64,000 nucleotides of DNA from Sipunculus nudus. Its lineage: Eukaryota; Annelida; Sipuncula; Golfingiida; Sipunculidae. A model generated the notes under the pieces. It was given only the letters and a program-made list of their open reading frames with translations, did not search any database and had not been told where the DNA came from. Shown here in pieces: positions 46,293-56,155 of the stretch. The DNA is taken from positions 11,710,729 to 11,774,728 of the forward strand of contig CM049314.1 in NCBI GenBank assembly GCA_026874595.1, in the 5' to 3' direction. Position numbers and translations under genes: made by a program. How positions within the stretch are numbered: position 1 is the first letter of the stretch; each line of letters begins with the position of its first letter.

Positions 46293-46332
<40 letters not shown>

Positions 46333-49075
46333 TTTTCTTCGGTATATATTGTGGTTTGATAACATATTAGAAGGTAGATGTATTAACGAGTGACCAGTTA
46401 AAAAAATTATCCTCTTACTAATACAGCTGGTATGATATACTTTATCAACAATGATGCATGTATCTGCTGTGTTGTACTTACCTGAGTAGTAAACCCCCTA
46501 TGAGGACGCCCAGCGTTGGGCCGACGGCATCCATAATTATCCCTGATATGCACATCATCAGAATTTGTGTGAAACCTTCAACGGCTCCTACCCAAGTCGT
46601 TTCGGCCATGACAAGTGTTGATGGGGAACTGCGTCTCCGGATGTATGACGTCACATAAGGGTTCAGATTTCCTGCAGTGAGTAAAGTAATGTACATTTCG
46701 GCAATAATCGACATCTACTTTTTTTTACAGCGTTTCCGGTTACACATGGAAAAAAAATCGTTGGCTGGAAGCATACACCTTGCCCCTCCGGCCCCCTCAA
46801 CCAATTAGCCAAACCTGTATTTTTATTGCTATATGCCTATACTTTGATTTTAAAGATGTGATCATTGAATAAACTGGGACTGAGTGATTCCGGGCTTTTT
46901 GTTTTGCACTATAACAATTGAAGATTTGGTCACTCATTTAAGGGGTAGAGAAAATTAAAATAACCATAACTAAATAACTAAATAATATTCTAGAATAACA
47001 AATTGCACATTAAATTGTTGCATTTACCAAGCCTGTTCAGATATTATATAAAATATGAAAATAAATTCAGTAATTAGGTCAGCAGGGGTCAGAGGTCATG
47101 AGATTTTCCCCATGGGTAAAATCTAGAAACTGACGAATGATCGATTGTGGCCTAATATGGGTTTATATCAAACACTCGATAAGTGTAGCTCGCTAATGTT
47201 CAAAGGATAACTCAAAATTAAAACACCTGAACAAAGGACATTGGTGCAATATGAAGGATTTTGTGAGAATACCATTCTAGGGGTTGGGGAAACTAAAATG
47301 GGCAGTTACTACATCAATTTATAACAAAAAGCCAACATTTTCCGAGTGTGTCATGTAAACCCATATCAGGTCATAAATAGATCCATGAATTTCTCACCCA
47401 AAAGAATGGACTTTTCTATGTATTCTGTGTAATGGGGTTTAACATGATTGTAACAAGACAAACTGCTGTGACAATGCCCAACATACATAAGAGTAGATTT
47501 ACTTTTGGATTTATTGTATACTGTATCATGTATCGGTATTAGTGGAGGACCTCAGATTTAGGGAACTGTGTCTGACAGTGTTTTTTAATGACTCCATGTG
47601 GATAGTTGCTGTCAAATTTATTAAAGTTGATAAAGCCACTTATCTACAGAGGCATTGGACGGTGCAGACTTAAAGGACAAAGCAGGTGTCAGCAAATTTT
47701 CAAACACTCACAGTCTTCTAAGGGGCGTGTCCATTATGTATTTAACCACAGAGCGACAATTGAAGATAATACGTGTGTACAGAAAAGGGGTAGACGAGAG
47801 GTATTTTGAGGTGGGACGTAAGGGGTTCGGGCATGGGTCTTTATACGCCGAATAATGGGTGAATATTCGGCCTAGTGTGGCGAGCCAGTGAGTGCTTTGT
47901 CGAGAGGAACGTTTTCCTAATATGTAAAAAGGAAAAAGTCACGACTCACGGTCTGAGTGTGCCAAGGAGGCTTTCGTCAGATACATGAGTGGTTGATGAT
48001 GGTCATCAGCCGTGATAAACCTGAGGCCAACCAATGGACCTTTGTTGATATTCTTGCCGTATTGTACATAGCGGTGGCAGTTGTCATTTTCATTAGTGGA
48101 TACTGGTATCACCCAGTATGAGATTTCGGTACATCAGTGACGCCTGTTTGAGTCTAACGGACATTACACAATACCAGTTGTGTTATGTATTTTTAGAGCA
48201 GAAATTACATAGGTGAAATGACTGGCCGTGAGAGTAGTTTCTCACTATTGAACGTTGCGATTACCGCTTCAGTATCTGTACACATTGAGTGTGCCTGTAA
48301 ATATTCTTAATTGTGTTATGTACCGATTTGGCATGTGATAAGAACTCACAGTTCAGCTCTTAGGGACCTTAATACTGAGTTGTCTGTTTCCAGCTGCGTG
48401 GATGTACAAAAGATCAGATTTGATGCAACAGTAGCCGTGCCTCTGTTTTTGGATTTATTTGTTACAGTTTCTATAGATTAATACAGCAATGTTTTCCGTA
48501 CTTTCAGAAACATCACCCAAGAACATTATAAGTTCTTCGATATAATTAAATCTACTATCTTGTTACTAATGTTACTAATGCCTGGGCTATTCTTGTGTGT
48601 ATGTGCGAGATTCAGCAATCTTAATTAATATTTAATAGAACCTGGTAGTCCATTCCTTCAGGGGTGTAACACTTGACCCCTTGGCCCAGTTTCGGTTTTA
48701 CAAAATTCTAGCAATTTTTGAAAATATTCTAACAAAAGAATATCAATTTGATAATATTTGACTTATTTCAATTAACCTGGGAGACAAGATATAAGTCCGC
48801 TGGTTAAATCCGTACAGCACATGACATGGCGGATGGGCTATTACACAATTTGCCTAAAACACATCGAGTAAGATGTTTGGTAGCAAAAGCCAGATTCCGC
48901 CATTTCACGCTAATAGTGATGATATTAGTCATTTTACTTAATGCCCGAGTAATGAGTAAAGTGCATTCTTACCGACAGTATACACGCCTCCTAATGCAAA
49001 ATAGACGACGGTACCTCCCACCACGCAGAGCCAGGCTTTAGCTTTCCTGTGCTTCGTTTCATCAATCATGTTCAT
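37149..49075 (-). CDS. MFS transporter gene 2, complete 11-exon CDS (473 codons)
   Basis: Membrane permease of the major facilitator superfamily, most like OFA/monocarboxylate carriers; predicted organic-anion transport. Exons: 48973-49075 (coding part), 46482-46671, 46015-46141, 45242-45387, 44234-44348, 43457-43581, 42928-43045, 42491-42613, 41931-42149, 37388-37487, 37149-37204. All donors are GT, all acceptors AG, and phases chain without error to TAG at 37149-37151, giving 473 residues, a normal length for a 12-TM carrier. Features: TM1 about 15-35, MFS loop GIIMDAVGPT about 73-82, TM4 'YGVGIGVIYTIP' about 120, TM5 'GYGAGAF' about 157, long central loop 228-270 with ENQPLL, second-half loop GFFSDR about 340. 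The start ATG is preceded in the same exon by an acceptor, so a 5' UTR exon lies upstream. Gene 1 is its tandem paralogue. The physiological substrate is not shown. Confidence 0.88.
37388..37487 (-). CDS. MFS gene 2, exon 10 (TM11-12)
   Basis: 100 nt, acceptor cttgcag, donor GTAATT. Encodes LLSYPVASVLAITILPWFGW and then VGLFSVVSGCSLTG: hydrophobic hairpin typical of the last two helices. Confidence 0.85.
37848..37990 (+). repeat. Composite repeat, head fragment
   Basis: Starts 'acaagtggcccatgggccat'. TGGCCCATGGGCCA at 37852-37865 is a perfect 14-bp palindrome, followed by atgacgctcagctga as in the other heads. A single 'ataggttacagtgacctca' unit follows, then it stops. In intron 9 of gene 2. 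Confidence 0.7.
38550..39290. repeat. Cluster of TTGGTT/AACCAA palindromic words
   Basis: Short imperfect palindromes such as attggttgatttgaccaatt, ttggttgtttcaaccaat and ggtagattttaccaat recur at irregular spacing. Could be a decayed minisatellite. In intron 9 of gene 2. Confidence 0.45.
38827..38893 (+). ncRNA. tRNA-like (SINE or tRNA relic)
   Basis: An A-box-like ctggctgagcg and a B-box-like ggttcgatttc about 46 nt apart, close to tRNA geometry. Arms do not pair well enough for a functional tRNA. Probably a tRNA-derived relic. Confidence 0.25.
39524..39591. repeat. (TA)n microsatellite
   Basis: TA run to 39571, interrupted by tgtatt, then TA again to 39591. Confidence 0.95.
39860..41750 (+). 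repeat. Composite repeat: ~340-360-bp units plus GGACGG tail
   Basis: Units with 'atatgggtaacagagaccta' near 40545, 40900, 41238 and 41578, each followed by a 'cggttacgatttgtgc' stretch, a purine-rich part, and 'acaggtggcgccaccagtct' (perfect palindrome GGTGGCGCCACC at 41072-41083 and 41486-41497; diverged near 40385 and 40737). It ends with the tail 'ttgttaacggacggacgg ... ctatagctcagatgactt' at 41683-41748. It fills much of intron 9 of gene 2. Contains a poly-G run near 41200-41212. Confidence 0.75.
41931..42149 (-). CDS. MFS gene 2, exon 9 (TM9-10)
   Basis: 219 nt, phase 0 both ends, acceptor tttccag, donor GTAAGT. Encodes CACIVVLFMTFLTAPLSSEG, then FIWVCLIYFSFSGINCLIPA and NKTLATNIGLVFSAH. 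'GINCLIPAATAGTFG' fits TM10 and the loop of OFA-type carriers. Confidence 0.87.
42491..42613 (-). CDS. MFS gene 2, exon 8 (TM8)
   Basis: 123 nt, acceptor attacag, donor GTACGA. Encodes VYAQSYIQDDVFLGVVGSCA and SSLGRIFWGFFSDRCSFR. 'GRIFWGFFSDR' is the MFS loop 8-9 motif. Confidence 0.9.
42928..43045 (-). CDS. MFS gene 2, exon 7 (TM7)
   Basis: 118 nt, acceptor tctgcag, donor GTATAC. Encodes GGFSVGQTLRSRYFYHLWFI and then TFFAGHAVGVATDLYK. Confidence 0.88.
43313..43362. repeat. (TA)n microsatellite
   Basis: About 50 bp of TA in intron 6 of gene 2. Confidence 0.95.
43457..43581 (-). CDS. MFS gene 2, exon 6 (central loop)
   Basis: 125 nt, acceptor ttttaaag, donor GTATGA. Encodes NTENQPLLEESERNIRLEDK and a Lys/Asn-rich remainder. 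ENQPLL (43575-43558) is an acidic-dileucine pattern conserved with gene 1. The ORF continues open on both sides of the exon, so length alone would mislead; the boundaries come from alignment with gene 1. Confidence 0.8.
44234..44348 (-). CDS. MFS gene 2, exon 5 (TM6)
   Basis: 115 nt, acceptor ttccag, donor GTAAAT. Encodes YFTQDALLDRVPYVFFVLGG and FYLALIIIASPMISAPSK. Confidence 0.9.
44349..45241. other. Intron 4 of gene 2, no feature
   Basis: AT-rich; nothing recognised. Only the exon-proximal flanks resemble gene 1. Confidence 0.4.
45242..45387 (-). CDS. MFS gene 2, exon 4 (TM5)
   Basis: 146 nt, acceptor tttcag, donor GTGAGT. Encodes WMPRNKGFAVGLVLVGYGAG and QIETLFINPGNLIPDDPP. The extracellular-type loop 'NPGNLIPDDPPNMTVP' is almost identical in gene 1. 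Confidence 0.92.
45388..46014. other. Intron 3 of gene 2, no feature
   Basis: No ORF or repeat recognised. Confidence 0.4.
46015..46141 (-). CDS. MFS gene 2, exon 3 (TM4)
   Basis: 127 nt, acceptor atttcag, donor GTAAGA. Encodes GGVMCTYFSIKWSFIGFLLT and YGFLYGVGIGVIYTIPTACV. Confidence 0.92.
46199..46326. repeat. Two (TA)n microsatellites
   Basis: TA runs at about 46199-46238 and 46294-46326 in intron 2 of gene 2, separated by 55 bp of ordinary sequence. Confidence 0.95.
46482..46671 (-). CDS. MFS gene 2, exon 2 (TM2-TM3)
   Basis: 190 nt, acceptor ctgcag, donor CAG|GTAAGT. Encodes NLNPYVTSYIRRRSSPSTLV, TTWVGAVEGFTQ and CISGIIMDAVGPTLGVLIGG. Normal GT donor, unlike gene 1. Confidence 0.92.
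46672..48972. other. Intron 1 of gene 2
   Basis: 2.3 kb. The stretch 47580-48130 is less AT-rich than its surroundings and contains the small plus-strand ORF noted separately. Nothing else is recognised. Confidence 0.4.
47999..48121 (+). CDS. Small ORF, 40 residues, predicted single membrane span
   Basis: Reads MVISRDKPEANQWTFVDI then LAVLYIAVAVVIFISGYWY and HPV, stop TGA. A charged N-terminus is followed by one strongly hydrophobic segment. The frame is open back to 47957 and a second ATG lies at 47996. It lies antisense in intron 1 of gene 2, in a locally GC-richer patch. I do not recognise a family. It may be chance or part of an unknown mobile element. Confidence 0.2.
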   Translation: MVISRDKPEANQWTFVDILAVLYIAVAVVIFISGYWYHPV

Positions 49076-49081
49076 TATACA
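48973..49081 (-). CDS. MFS gene 2, first coding exon (TM1)
   Basis: 109-nt exon with acceptor tttgcag at its 5' side, donor GTAAGA. First ATG at 49075: MNMIDETKHRKAKAWLCVVG and then TVVYFALGGVYTVG. Exon length and ATG offset equal those of gene 1. A non-coding or short coding exon upstream was not found. Confidence 0.88.
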
Positions 49082-49083
49082 CT

Positions 49084-49554
49084 GCAAATTACGAAATACA
49101 TAAGATTAAAAAACAAAGAGAGTAAGCTTAAGTCAGCTGACGAGATCGGTCTGATACTTACGCTAACAGTAATAAAAATAATAGTATAAATAAAGATCCA
49201 ACCTGAGTTGTTTTTATACTCGAGAACCCGGATTTTGGCCAGGCGGCCTGAATTCAGTCAAGCGGTTAGTGCATGACGCTCCGTAATGTGGGCCTTGTCG
49301 CGTCGCTGATCTCCTGCACGGTTATGGGCATCCACACAGATGTTCCGCTGAGGCACGAAAAAAATCTATGTGTTTATAAGTTTTAATTATAAACTATGTT
49401 CCAATTGTGACAAGGTAAAGTGGTAAGGTGTAGGCATGGCAATCACAAATATTATCTATATAGGGTCGCTAGTTTGTTGATTCTGAAAAAAAGTACAGGC
49501 AGCATCGGATGAGTTCTCCTTTTTGCAAGCTAGCGGGACGGAACTAGATTCTTT

Positions 49555-49560
<6 letters not shown>
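49084..49560. other. Upstream of MFS gene 2, tRNA-like scrap
   Basis: 49252-49300 reads 'tcagtcaagcggttagtgca' and continues like the 5' half of a tRNA-derived SINE. The 3' half lacks a clear B box. No promoter can be assigned. Confidence 0.25.

Positions 49561-49629
<69 letters not shown>
49561..49629. repeat. (TA)n microsatellite
   Basis: About 69 bp of TA. Confidence 0.95.
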
Positions 49630-49632
<3 letters not shown>

Positions 49633-51140
49633 CAGACATTCAGTATATATAATACCTGTATTTATACAGGTATACAAAAAAAAATTTATGATATTGTGTT
49701 ACACAATTGTGATTTTTTTTTATACTGAGTGACCTGTTGACGTGAATATAATTTATCAAACTAATCTCAAACTGATTTTGAAATACTTCATTTACCGTAC
49801 TTAACATCAACATTGGGAGACTGTTGGGAGGTTACTTCAGACACGTAAATACGGATTCAGGTAGGTTTACAGGTATATCTTAAATAGATAAAACAAAATG
49901 TATAAATAGATAGCACAGTAATCCTTCAGGCTATAAATGATTTCAGTTGAAATGAAGCTGAACCATATCAAATAAAATATAGGTAAGTATATAATATCTA
50001 TTCATGTATCTATGGTAAAATGATAATTCTCTAAACAGAATCGTGAGAGATATATAGAATATCATTGTAACATCGACTTTTAATTTAACCGATAAATAAT
50101 TATTTATTGTATATCTTCCATAGATAAAACAAATCATATACATAGATAGCACAAGAATCATTCAGGCTATATATATATATATATTTCTCATGTCCCCAAT
50201 GGGGCTCCGTGTTTTAAGCTAATTTAACCATTTAATTTTGGTAGGCTACTCGGAAATCTTTTACATGCCAACGCTTAATATTCAAGTCAACCGACAGATG
50301 CAAGCATCGTCTTATTCAGGAACCAGCTTTCATGTTAGTTCATATTAGTCTCCAGGTCAACCGATGGCAGCATAGTGTTTTTTTTTTAGAAAACAGAACG
50401 TGCGATTCTAAACCAAAAACACATCTATGCATTAAATGTGAAGGATATGTAAAGAATAAATACTACAGCGATAACCGTATTAGTAAAGTACATAATTTCG
50501 CCGGATACAACCGGCACGTACAACATATAAGGCATATTACCCTGTGTCAGTTAGGTTTCTCCTGAGATGAAGAACCTCGTTATCTACAGACATGATTCAG
50601 CTAAGCAGAGAAAATGATACATCCAGCGGTAAGTTTACCTCTAAAACGATATTCCACTGGTACAGATGTCATAATATTCTATAGTACTCGTAATTCATGA
50701 AAACTTGGAAAGCAAGTTTGTGTATCTCAGTATATCAGACGTATCTGAAGAATAAGTTGGGCTATTTTTTTCAGTGAATACATTTCACTGAGAAATATTT
50801 ATACGGAAAGAAAGAACATGAGTTACTATTACCAGCTTGGCGGGCTGGTGTGTACACCAGCAGGCGAGACATGCTTTTGTGTGGAGCTCACAATTTAGCA
50901 GTTTAATCCAGGAATAAAGTGAGTTACATCTACTCAAGTTGGTATATGTTTTTATAAGTGGGCTGTTGATTCTCTGTCAAACTTCTGGGAGCCACTATAG
51001 AACGCGGGCTTCGCTTCTATTGAGGGAAATATAAAAAAAAAACCTGTCTCCTCTCATTCCCTATTTTATCTCCTACTGTTCCCTGTAGATGTCGCTACAC
51101 TCACCTCTTCTTATATTAATAACTACTACGCATCAGAAGT
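49630..51140. other. No gene recognised
   Basis: AT-rich, with a short TA run near 50169. ORFs are short and unsupported. Confidence 0.4.
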
Positions 51141-51208
51141 CGCCTGAATCGGGTATCAAACCTACGATCTCTAGTTTAGGAGCCCTACATGCTACTAAGT
51201 GAGCCGTG
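51141..51208 (-). ncRNA. tRNA-like sequence (probably SINE or pseudogene)
   Basis: Read on the minus strand: 'ggctcacttagtagcatgta' (A-box-like, D-arm), a cctaaac-type anticodon loop, then 'gtaggtttgatacccg' (B-box-like, T-arm). Spacing is tRNA-like, but key pairs are lost. Confidence 0.4.
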
Positions 51209-52183
51209 AAGACAAGATACCCGGAGGAGCGAGTTTTGTTCATTTATATCTGCGATTGAAGCGCCATCTATCACGAATATGGGAAACCATTTACTATTTG
51301 AACAGGGAAAATTAAGCTTTAGGTGGGGGCTCCGGTTCCCCGGACCCCTCCTCCTCTAATAAAATAAACTCAGTTATGAGCAAAATTAAATAGGGAATTC
51401 TCAGGAAAATAATATGTATCGGCATTTTTTAGGAAACAATTTGTAATGCGACACCCGTTGTGTATAAGGTACCGGTGGTAGGCTGAAGCCCCGTTTCTGA
51501 AGTTCTGCAAAATTGTGTAATCATTAGTATAGTTTCTTTGGAAGAAGTTTTCATTTCTGTTTTGCTTTTCAAATTGGGAGGGGAAATTTTGGCATCAATT
51601 GAGTGAGCTAGTACTTTATTGTAAAGGGGAATTAAAAGTTGAATACTTGGGGGTCTCAATGCTCCAGTAGTTACCGAGGCCTGCTTTTACACTGCAAACT
51701 ATGTGACACCACGGGCACCCAGTGACCCTTGTCACAATGCTGTGGTGAATCAGGGTAAGCTTAATTTTGAATGAGCAGTATCAATGAGTTATTGTTTACC
51801 TTGGCTTTATTATATGATCTTCTTATCTGATTTATCAATGAATTTTTTTTTTCACCAAGGCAAGATTTTTTTTTCTTTTATAGGAATATATTTGTTCATT
51901 AATTCTGGGAAAGTAGTTTTGAATAACATCCAGTTTTCCTCTATTGTATTAACACTGTATGACATAAAAAACTTTTTCGAATATTGTTAACTCTGATTTC
52001 TTTGAGTCCCTATCGGCCTTTCTCAAGTTATTTGACGTGTGGCTGTTTTGTATTTGGATGAGATTGAATAGCGGAAGCTATTAAGGGCATATTGTGATCA
52101 ATATTACCTGGTATAGTCTTTAACCTTTTAACTAACCCTTGTGTGTTTGTTACGGTGGCTAATTAAGGACACAGAAAAAATAT
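51209..52183. other. No gene recognised
   Basis: No conserved motif. Small ORFs only. Confidence 0.4.
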
Positions 52184-52350
52184 TTATCTCGAGATCTCGA
52201 GATAACATCTTCAGATCTCGACATAGAATTTCGCAAAAAAAAAAAAAATTAGGAAGCAAAAAAAAAAAAAAATGTAAGGAAGAAAAAAAAAAAAATGATA
52301 GGAAGCAAAAAAAAAAATTTTAGGAAGCAAAAAAAAAAAAATTTACGAAG
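52184..52350. repeat. 22-bp perfect palindrome followed by A-rich minisatellite
   Basis: 52184-52205 is self-complementary throughout (half-site TTATCTCGAGA, with nested CTCGAG and AGATCT sites). From 52236 a unit 'ttaggaagcaaaaaaaaaa' repeats about five times with variable A number. Confidence 0.75.
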
Positions 52351-52949
52351 CAAATAAAAATTTAGGAACAAACAATATTAAATGGAACTATTATTTCAAG
52401 TTATTTCAAGTACTGTATGTTCTTTACAGGGCACCATCACTTCTACAATCTACTGTCTAAATATCAATGCAAATGGCTCCGTGTATTCCTCACTTGGCTG
52501 GTAAACCATTTTGCTGGCAACACGTCCTGATAATTATGTAGATTCCTTGTCGCATCAGTTGTGTGTCGCATATCGGACATTGTTTAAACGCAGTCATGAG
52601 GACCACAAATATTTATGGAATCAGTATGTGGTCTAGCTCATACACGATGGCCTGTTCAACCCCTAAAAAGATTTTGCCAACAGCATTTATATTTGCTATT
52701 TATTGATCATGTGTCCATTTCAGCCAACCATAGAGGTCGTGTCTTCCAGCACCGGGCCTCATCTGATTGGACCAAAATACAGTGCCCCCTCTGGTGTAGC
52801 GACTCAGGATACAAAACAAACAGCGCTTGCGACGTAGGTAGTAGGACTATAGGTACCCGCTGTGTAAACAGCCTACGCAATTATTGGTGATTATGAAATG
52901 GGTGGTATAGAAAACTTGATTAAAAGCACAGAATATAATATGGATTAAA
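52351..52949. other. No gene recognised
   Basis: A 91-codon ORF (52615-52890) has no recognisable domain. Confidence 0.35.
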
Positions 52950-54013
52950 CGTTTGATTACGGGTTGTGATGAAGAGGGTTCCAGTAAATATGTTATTATT
53001 TTATTAAAAAAAAATGCCTCAAAGAGTGGTTTAATTATGTTACAGTGGTTCCAGAATCAACATAAGAGGTTAGAATACAATCACTTTGGAGCAGTTTTTT
53101 TTAAAAAGATAAATGAGAAGTCATTTCATTATGCTCTTATTGATATCCATAATATTAAAAGAATTGGAGACCTGATGAATGTACCAGGTAATATTTATAC
53201 CTGGAGTCGATTTCAGAGAGCTTTCCCAGCTATATCAGTAAAACATTAAATGTTATGGAGTTCTATTGTTGATGCACCACCAACGGACTGGATTAAAAGA
53301 GAAAATTGAAGGTTTTTTTCGGCAGTTGGAAACCGTTATTAAAGATGGATGTGATTTGATTCAAACAAAACGGTGGATCATGGACCTTTGAAAGGTAGAC
53401 TCATGGACAATGTATCATGTTTTGATTAAATAATTATTAGTACCTTTAACGCAAGAAAACAACTAGTTTGAAACCATATATATATTTCAAGAAGACGAAA
53501 AAAATATATTTTTATACAACAAACTTCATTGGACATGCACACTAGAGGGTTCAAGTTCAAAGTGATACAAAACAATTTACCGGTTAGCTATTAGTTACAT
53601 AAATGGAAATTGACTTCTAATCTGCGTTGTTCGTAGTTTCACACTGAAATTGAGACTATAACACATGTTTTTTTTAATGTTTTGTTTCAAATAACCTATA
53701 TTTTAAAATACAATCATGGCTAGAATCACTAATAATGTGGGAAACCGTTTTATAAGGAGTCCTACTAGGAAAATTTGTTAAATCAATCAGATTATATTGG
53801 CGTATAAACTTCCCCTTTATTTTAACAAAAAAATGAAGTGGATCCTTTGGCAGATTTTGTCTGTAGAATAACAATTGTACAAAACATGGGGTACACTATT
53901 GCACATATAAAAGCTAAAATGTCTTTACATGTACAGAAAATGGAACATGATGTTACCAAATTTGCACCGATTTATCATAAACTTGAAACTAAAGTTATAA
54001 TAATAATAATAAC
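52950..54013 (+). mobile_element. LINE 3' fragment (Tx1/L1-like RT C-terminus)
   Basis: Plus strand. 52953-53249 encodes 'IKRIGDLMNVPGNIYTWSRF', the post-RT region pattern of Tx1/L1-like elements, followed by VDAPPTDWIK (53269) and, through shifts, KVIQNNLPV (53565) and a zf-RVT-like TEIETITHVFF (53650). It ends in an (ATA)n tail at 53994-54013. 5'-truncated, without endonuclease or catalytic box. Confidence 0.6.
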
Positions 54014-54135
54014 TAGAATACGGGTAGTCGACAAGCAACTACGTGTTTCCGCCGAAATCAAAGTGGGACGGGTGTAGTGAGGCATGAATTGAGTGGCAGG
54101 GGGAAATAGAGTGAGGTGTGTTAAATTTTAGCATG

Positions 54136-54990
54136 GATGTCTGCAGCCGAAATGTGTATGTAGGCTGCGCCACCTACAACAAAATCCAGAAAGCTGTCCA
54201 AGTTGTATACATATGCAAAAACCAAGTCAAACCACTACAGACAAACAGAACACGCAACAGGTGGCGCCACCAATTTTGTGTATGATTAAGAGCTATGTGA
54301 GATCTATACATATGAGAATTTCAGGGGGATATGTCAAACCAATCCTGAGATATAAGCCTGAATGTCTGCAGCGTAAACATAAATGTAGGTGGCACCACCT
54401 GCGACAAAATCGAGAAAGCTATCCAAGATGAATAAACATGCAACATTTTAGGCAGATATGTCAAACCACTGCCGAGATATGAGTGATTTTATCCCACGGC
54501 AGACAAACAGACGGACGCTTTGCAAAAATGGTTGCAGGTGGCGCCACCAGTATTGCGTTTGATAAAGAGCTATGTAAGATTTATACACATGCGAAATTGT
54601 GGCCCAATCAGTCAAACGGTTCCCGAGATATGAGCTTGGATGTCTGCAGCGTAAATGTGAATGAAGGTGGCGCAACATGTCATAAAATCAAGAAAGCAGT
54701 CCAGGATGTATAATCCGACAAAATTTCAGGTGTATAAGTCAAACCTCTGCCAAGATATATGTGATTTTATCCCAAGCCAGATGAACAGATGGACGCAGTG
54801 CAAAAATGGTTGCAGGTGGCGCCACCAGTTTGTGTATGATAAAGAGCTATGTAAGATTTATACACATGCGCAATTGTGGCCCAATCAGTCCAACGGTTCC
54901 CGAGATATGAGCTTGCATGTCTGCAGCATAAATGTGAATGAAGGTGGCGCAACATGTCATAAAATCAAGAAAGCTGTCCAGGATGTATAA
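54136..54990 (+). repeat. 278-bp tandem satellite, ~3 copies
   Basis: The unit anchor 'caggtggcgccaccag' starts at 54258, 54535 and 54813 (periods 277 and 278). Other unit landmarks repeat too: 'gataaagagctatgtaagat', 'gagatatgagcttg' and 'tctgcagcgtaaatgtgaat'. A partial older unit begins near 54136. Each unit carries the palindrome GGTGGCGCCACC. Non-coding. Confidence 0.88.
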
Positions 54991-55007
54991 ACTCTGTTTT
55001 GGCGGAT

Positions 55008-55013
<6 letters not shown>

Positions 55014-55070
<57 letters not shown>
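55014..55070. repeat. (TA)n microsatellite
   Basis: About 57 bp of TA directly downstream of the satellite. Confidence 0.95.
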
Positions 55071-55072
<2 letters not shown>

Positions 55073-55660
55073 CACAGTTGTGGTATTCAACAGAACACTT
55101 CCAGTATTTTCATGAATGTGCTGCTCCATACTTGTAACTTGAATCGTATATGTGAATGTTTATGGTTTCAATGTATTGTTTATCATATTGTTTTTGTGAA
55201 GTTCCTATTGTTTAATTGTGCATAGATAATAGAAATAAAATTAAACTTACTTAACTTCACAAGTAAAATTTCTGTTATACTAGTTATCGGTTTAAATAAT
55301 ACAGTGCCTACCTGAAAAAAGGTACAGAGCAGACCTGGTGATTCCTCCTGATGGACAGAGCTGGACTGAAGAGCTCAGTTCGTCCCTCGCCCAAGTTTCC
55401 TTATTGGAATCGAAAATAGCCAGGTAGGACCACTCTGAATTTCTTTTCAGTTGAACGGTTAACCTAACCATAGGTTATTGTTATGACTCCAGTTTGCCGT
55501 GGTACAACACGCCAGCAAAGCGAGCTCACAGAACGAGCTTTTACACCAACCCAACCACGTGATAAAACAAATGGGTAAGGCCAACATCTATACTCATTAA
55601 AACAAGCGAATTCGTTGAATTAATGTCTCTCGCTTTGGGATCTTGTTGTTTTTCATGCTT
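55071..55660. other. No gene recognised
   Basis: Mixed sequence; no domain or repeat recognised. Confidence 0.35.
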
Positions 55661-56155
55661 GATAACGGACGGACAGAGAGACAGACAGAAGCCAGACACT
55701 CAAAAACCAATCCCAACCAAAGTGAGCATGAGCGCAATCACTGACCAAAATTTGAATGACTCGGATAATATCTAGGAAAGTTATCGCATGGAAACGAAAA
55801 CTGACAGACGGACAAAGTGACAAACAGACAGAAGCCGGACTCTTCAAAATCAATCCAAACCAAGGTATGCATGAGAGCAATGTCTGACTAAAATTTGAAT
55901 GAAATCAAAAATAATTTAGGAGTGTTATTCCACGGAAACGAAATCTGACGGACTGACAGGCAGAGTGACAGACAGTGAGACATAGGCCAGACACTCCAAA
56001 ACCAATCCCGACCGAGGTTACTATAAGAGCAATCACTGACCAAAATTTGAATGAAATGGGATTTTATTTAGGAAAGATATCGTACCGAAACGAAAAGACC
56101 TGACGGACGGACAGACAGGAAGACAGACAGATGGACAGCTAGACTGACAGGCAGA
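55661..56155 (+). repeat. ~143-152-bp tandem repeat, 3 copies, GACGGACAGACAG linkers
   Basis: 'gccagacactc..aaaccaatcc' type blocks begin near 55691, 55834 and 55986, each followed by 'cactgaccaaaatttgaatga' or a close variant and 'ggaaacgaaa', then a GACGGACAGACAGAC-like linker. No coding potential. Confidence 0.85.

Noticed and set aside
51141-51208. Functional tRNA gene
   Set aside because: Boxes and spacing are tRNA-like, but stem pairing is broken; more likely a SINE or pseudogene.
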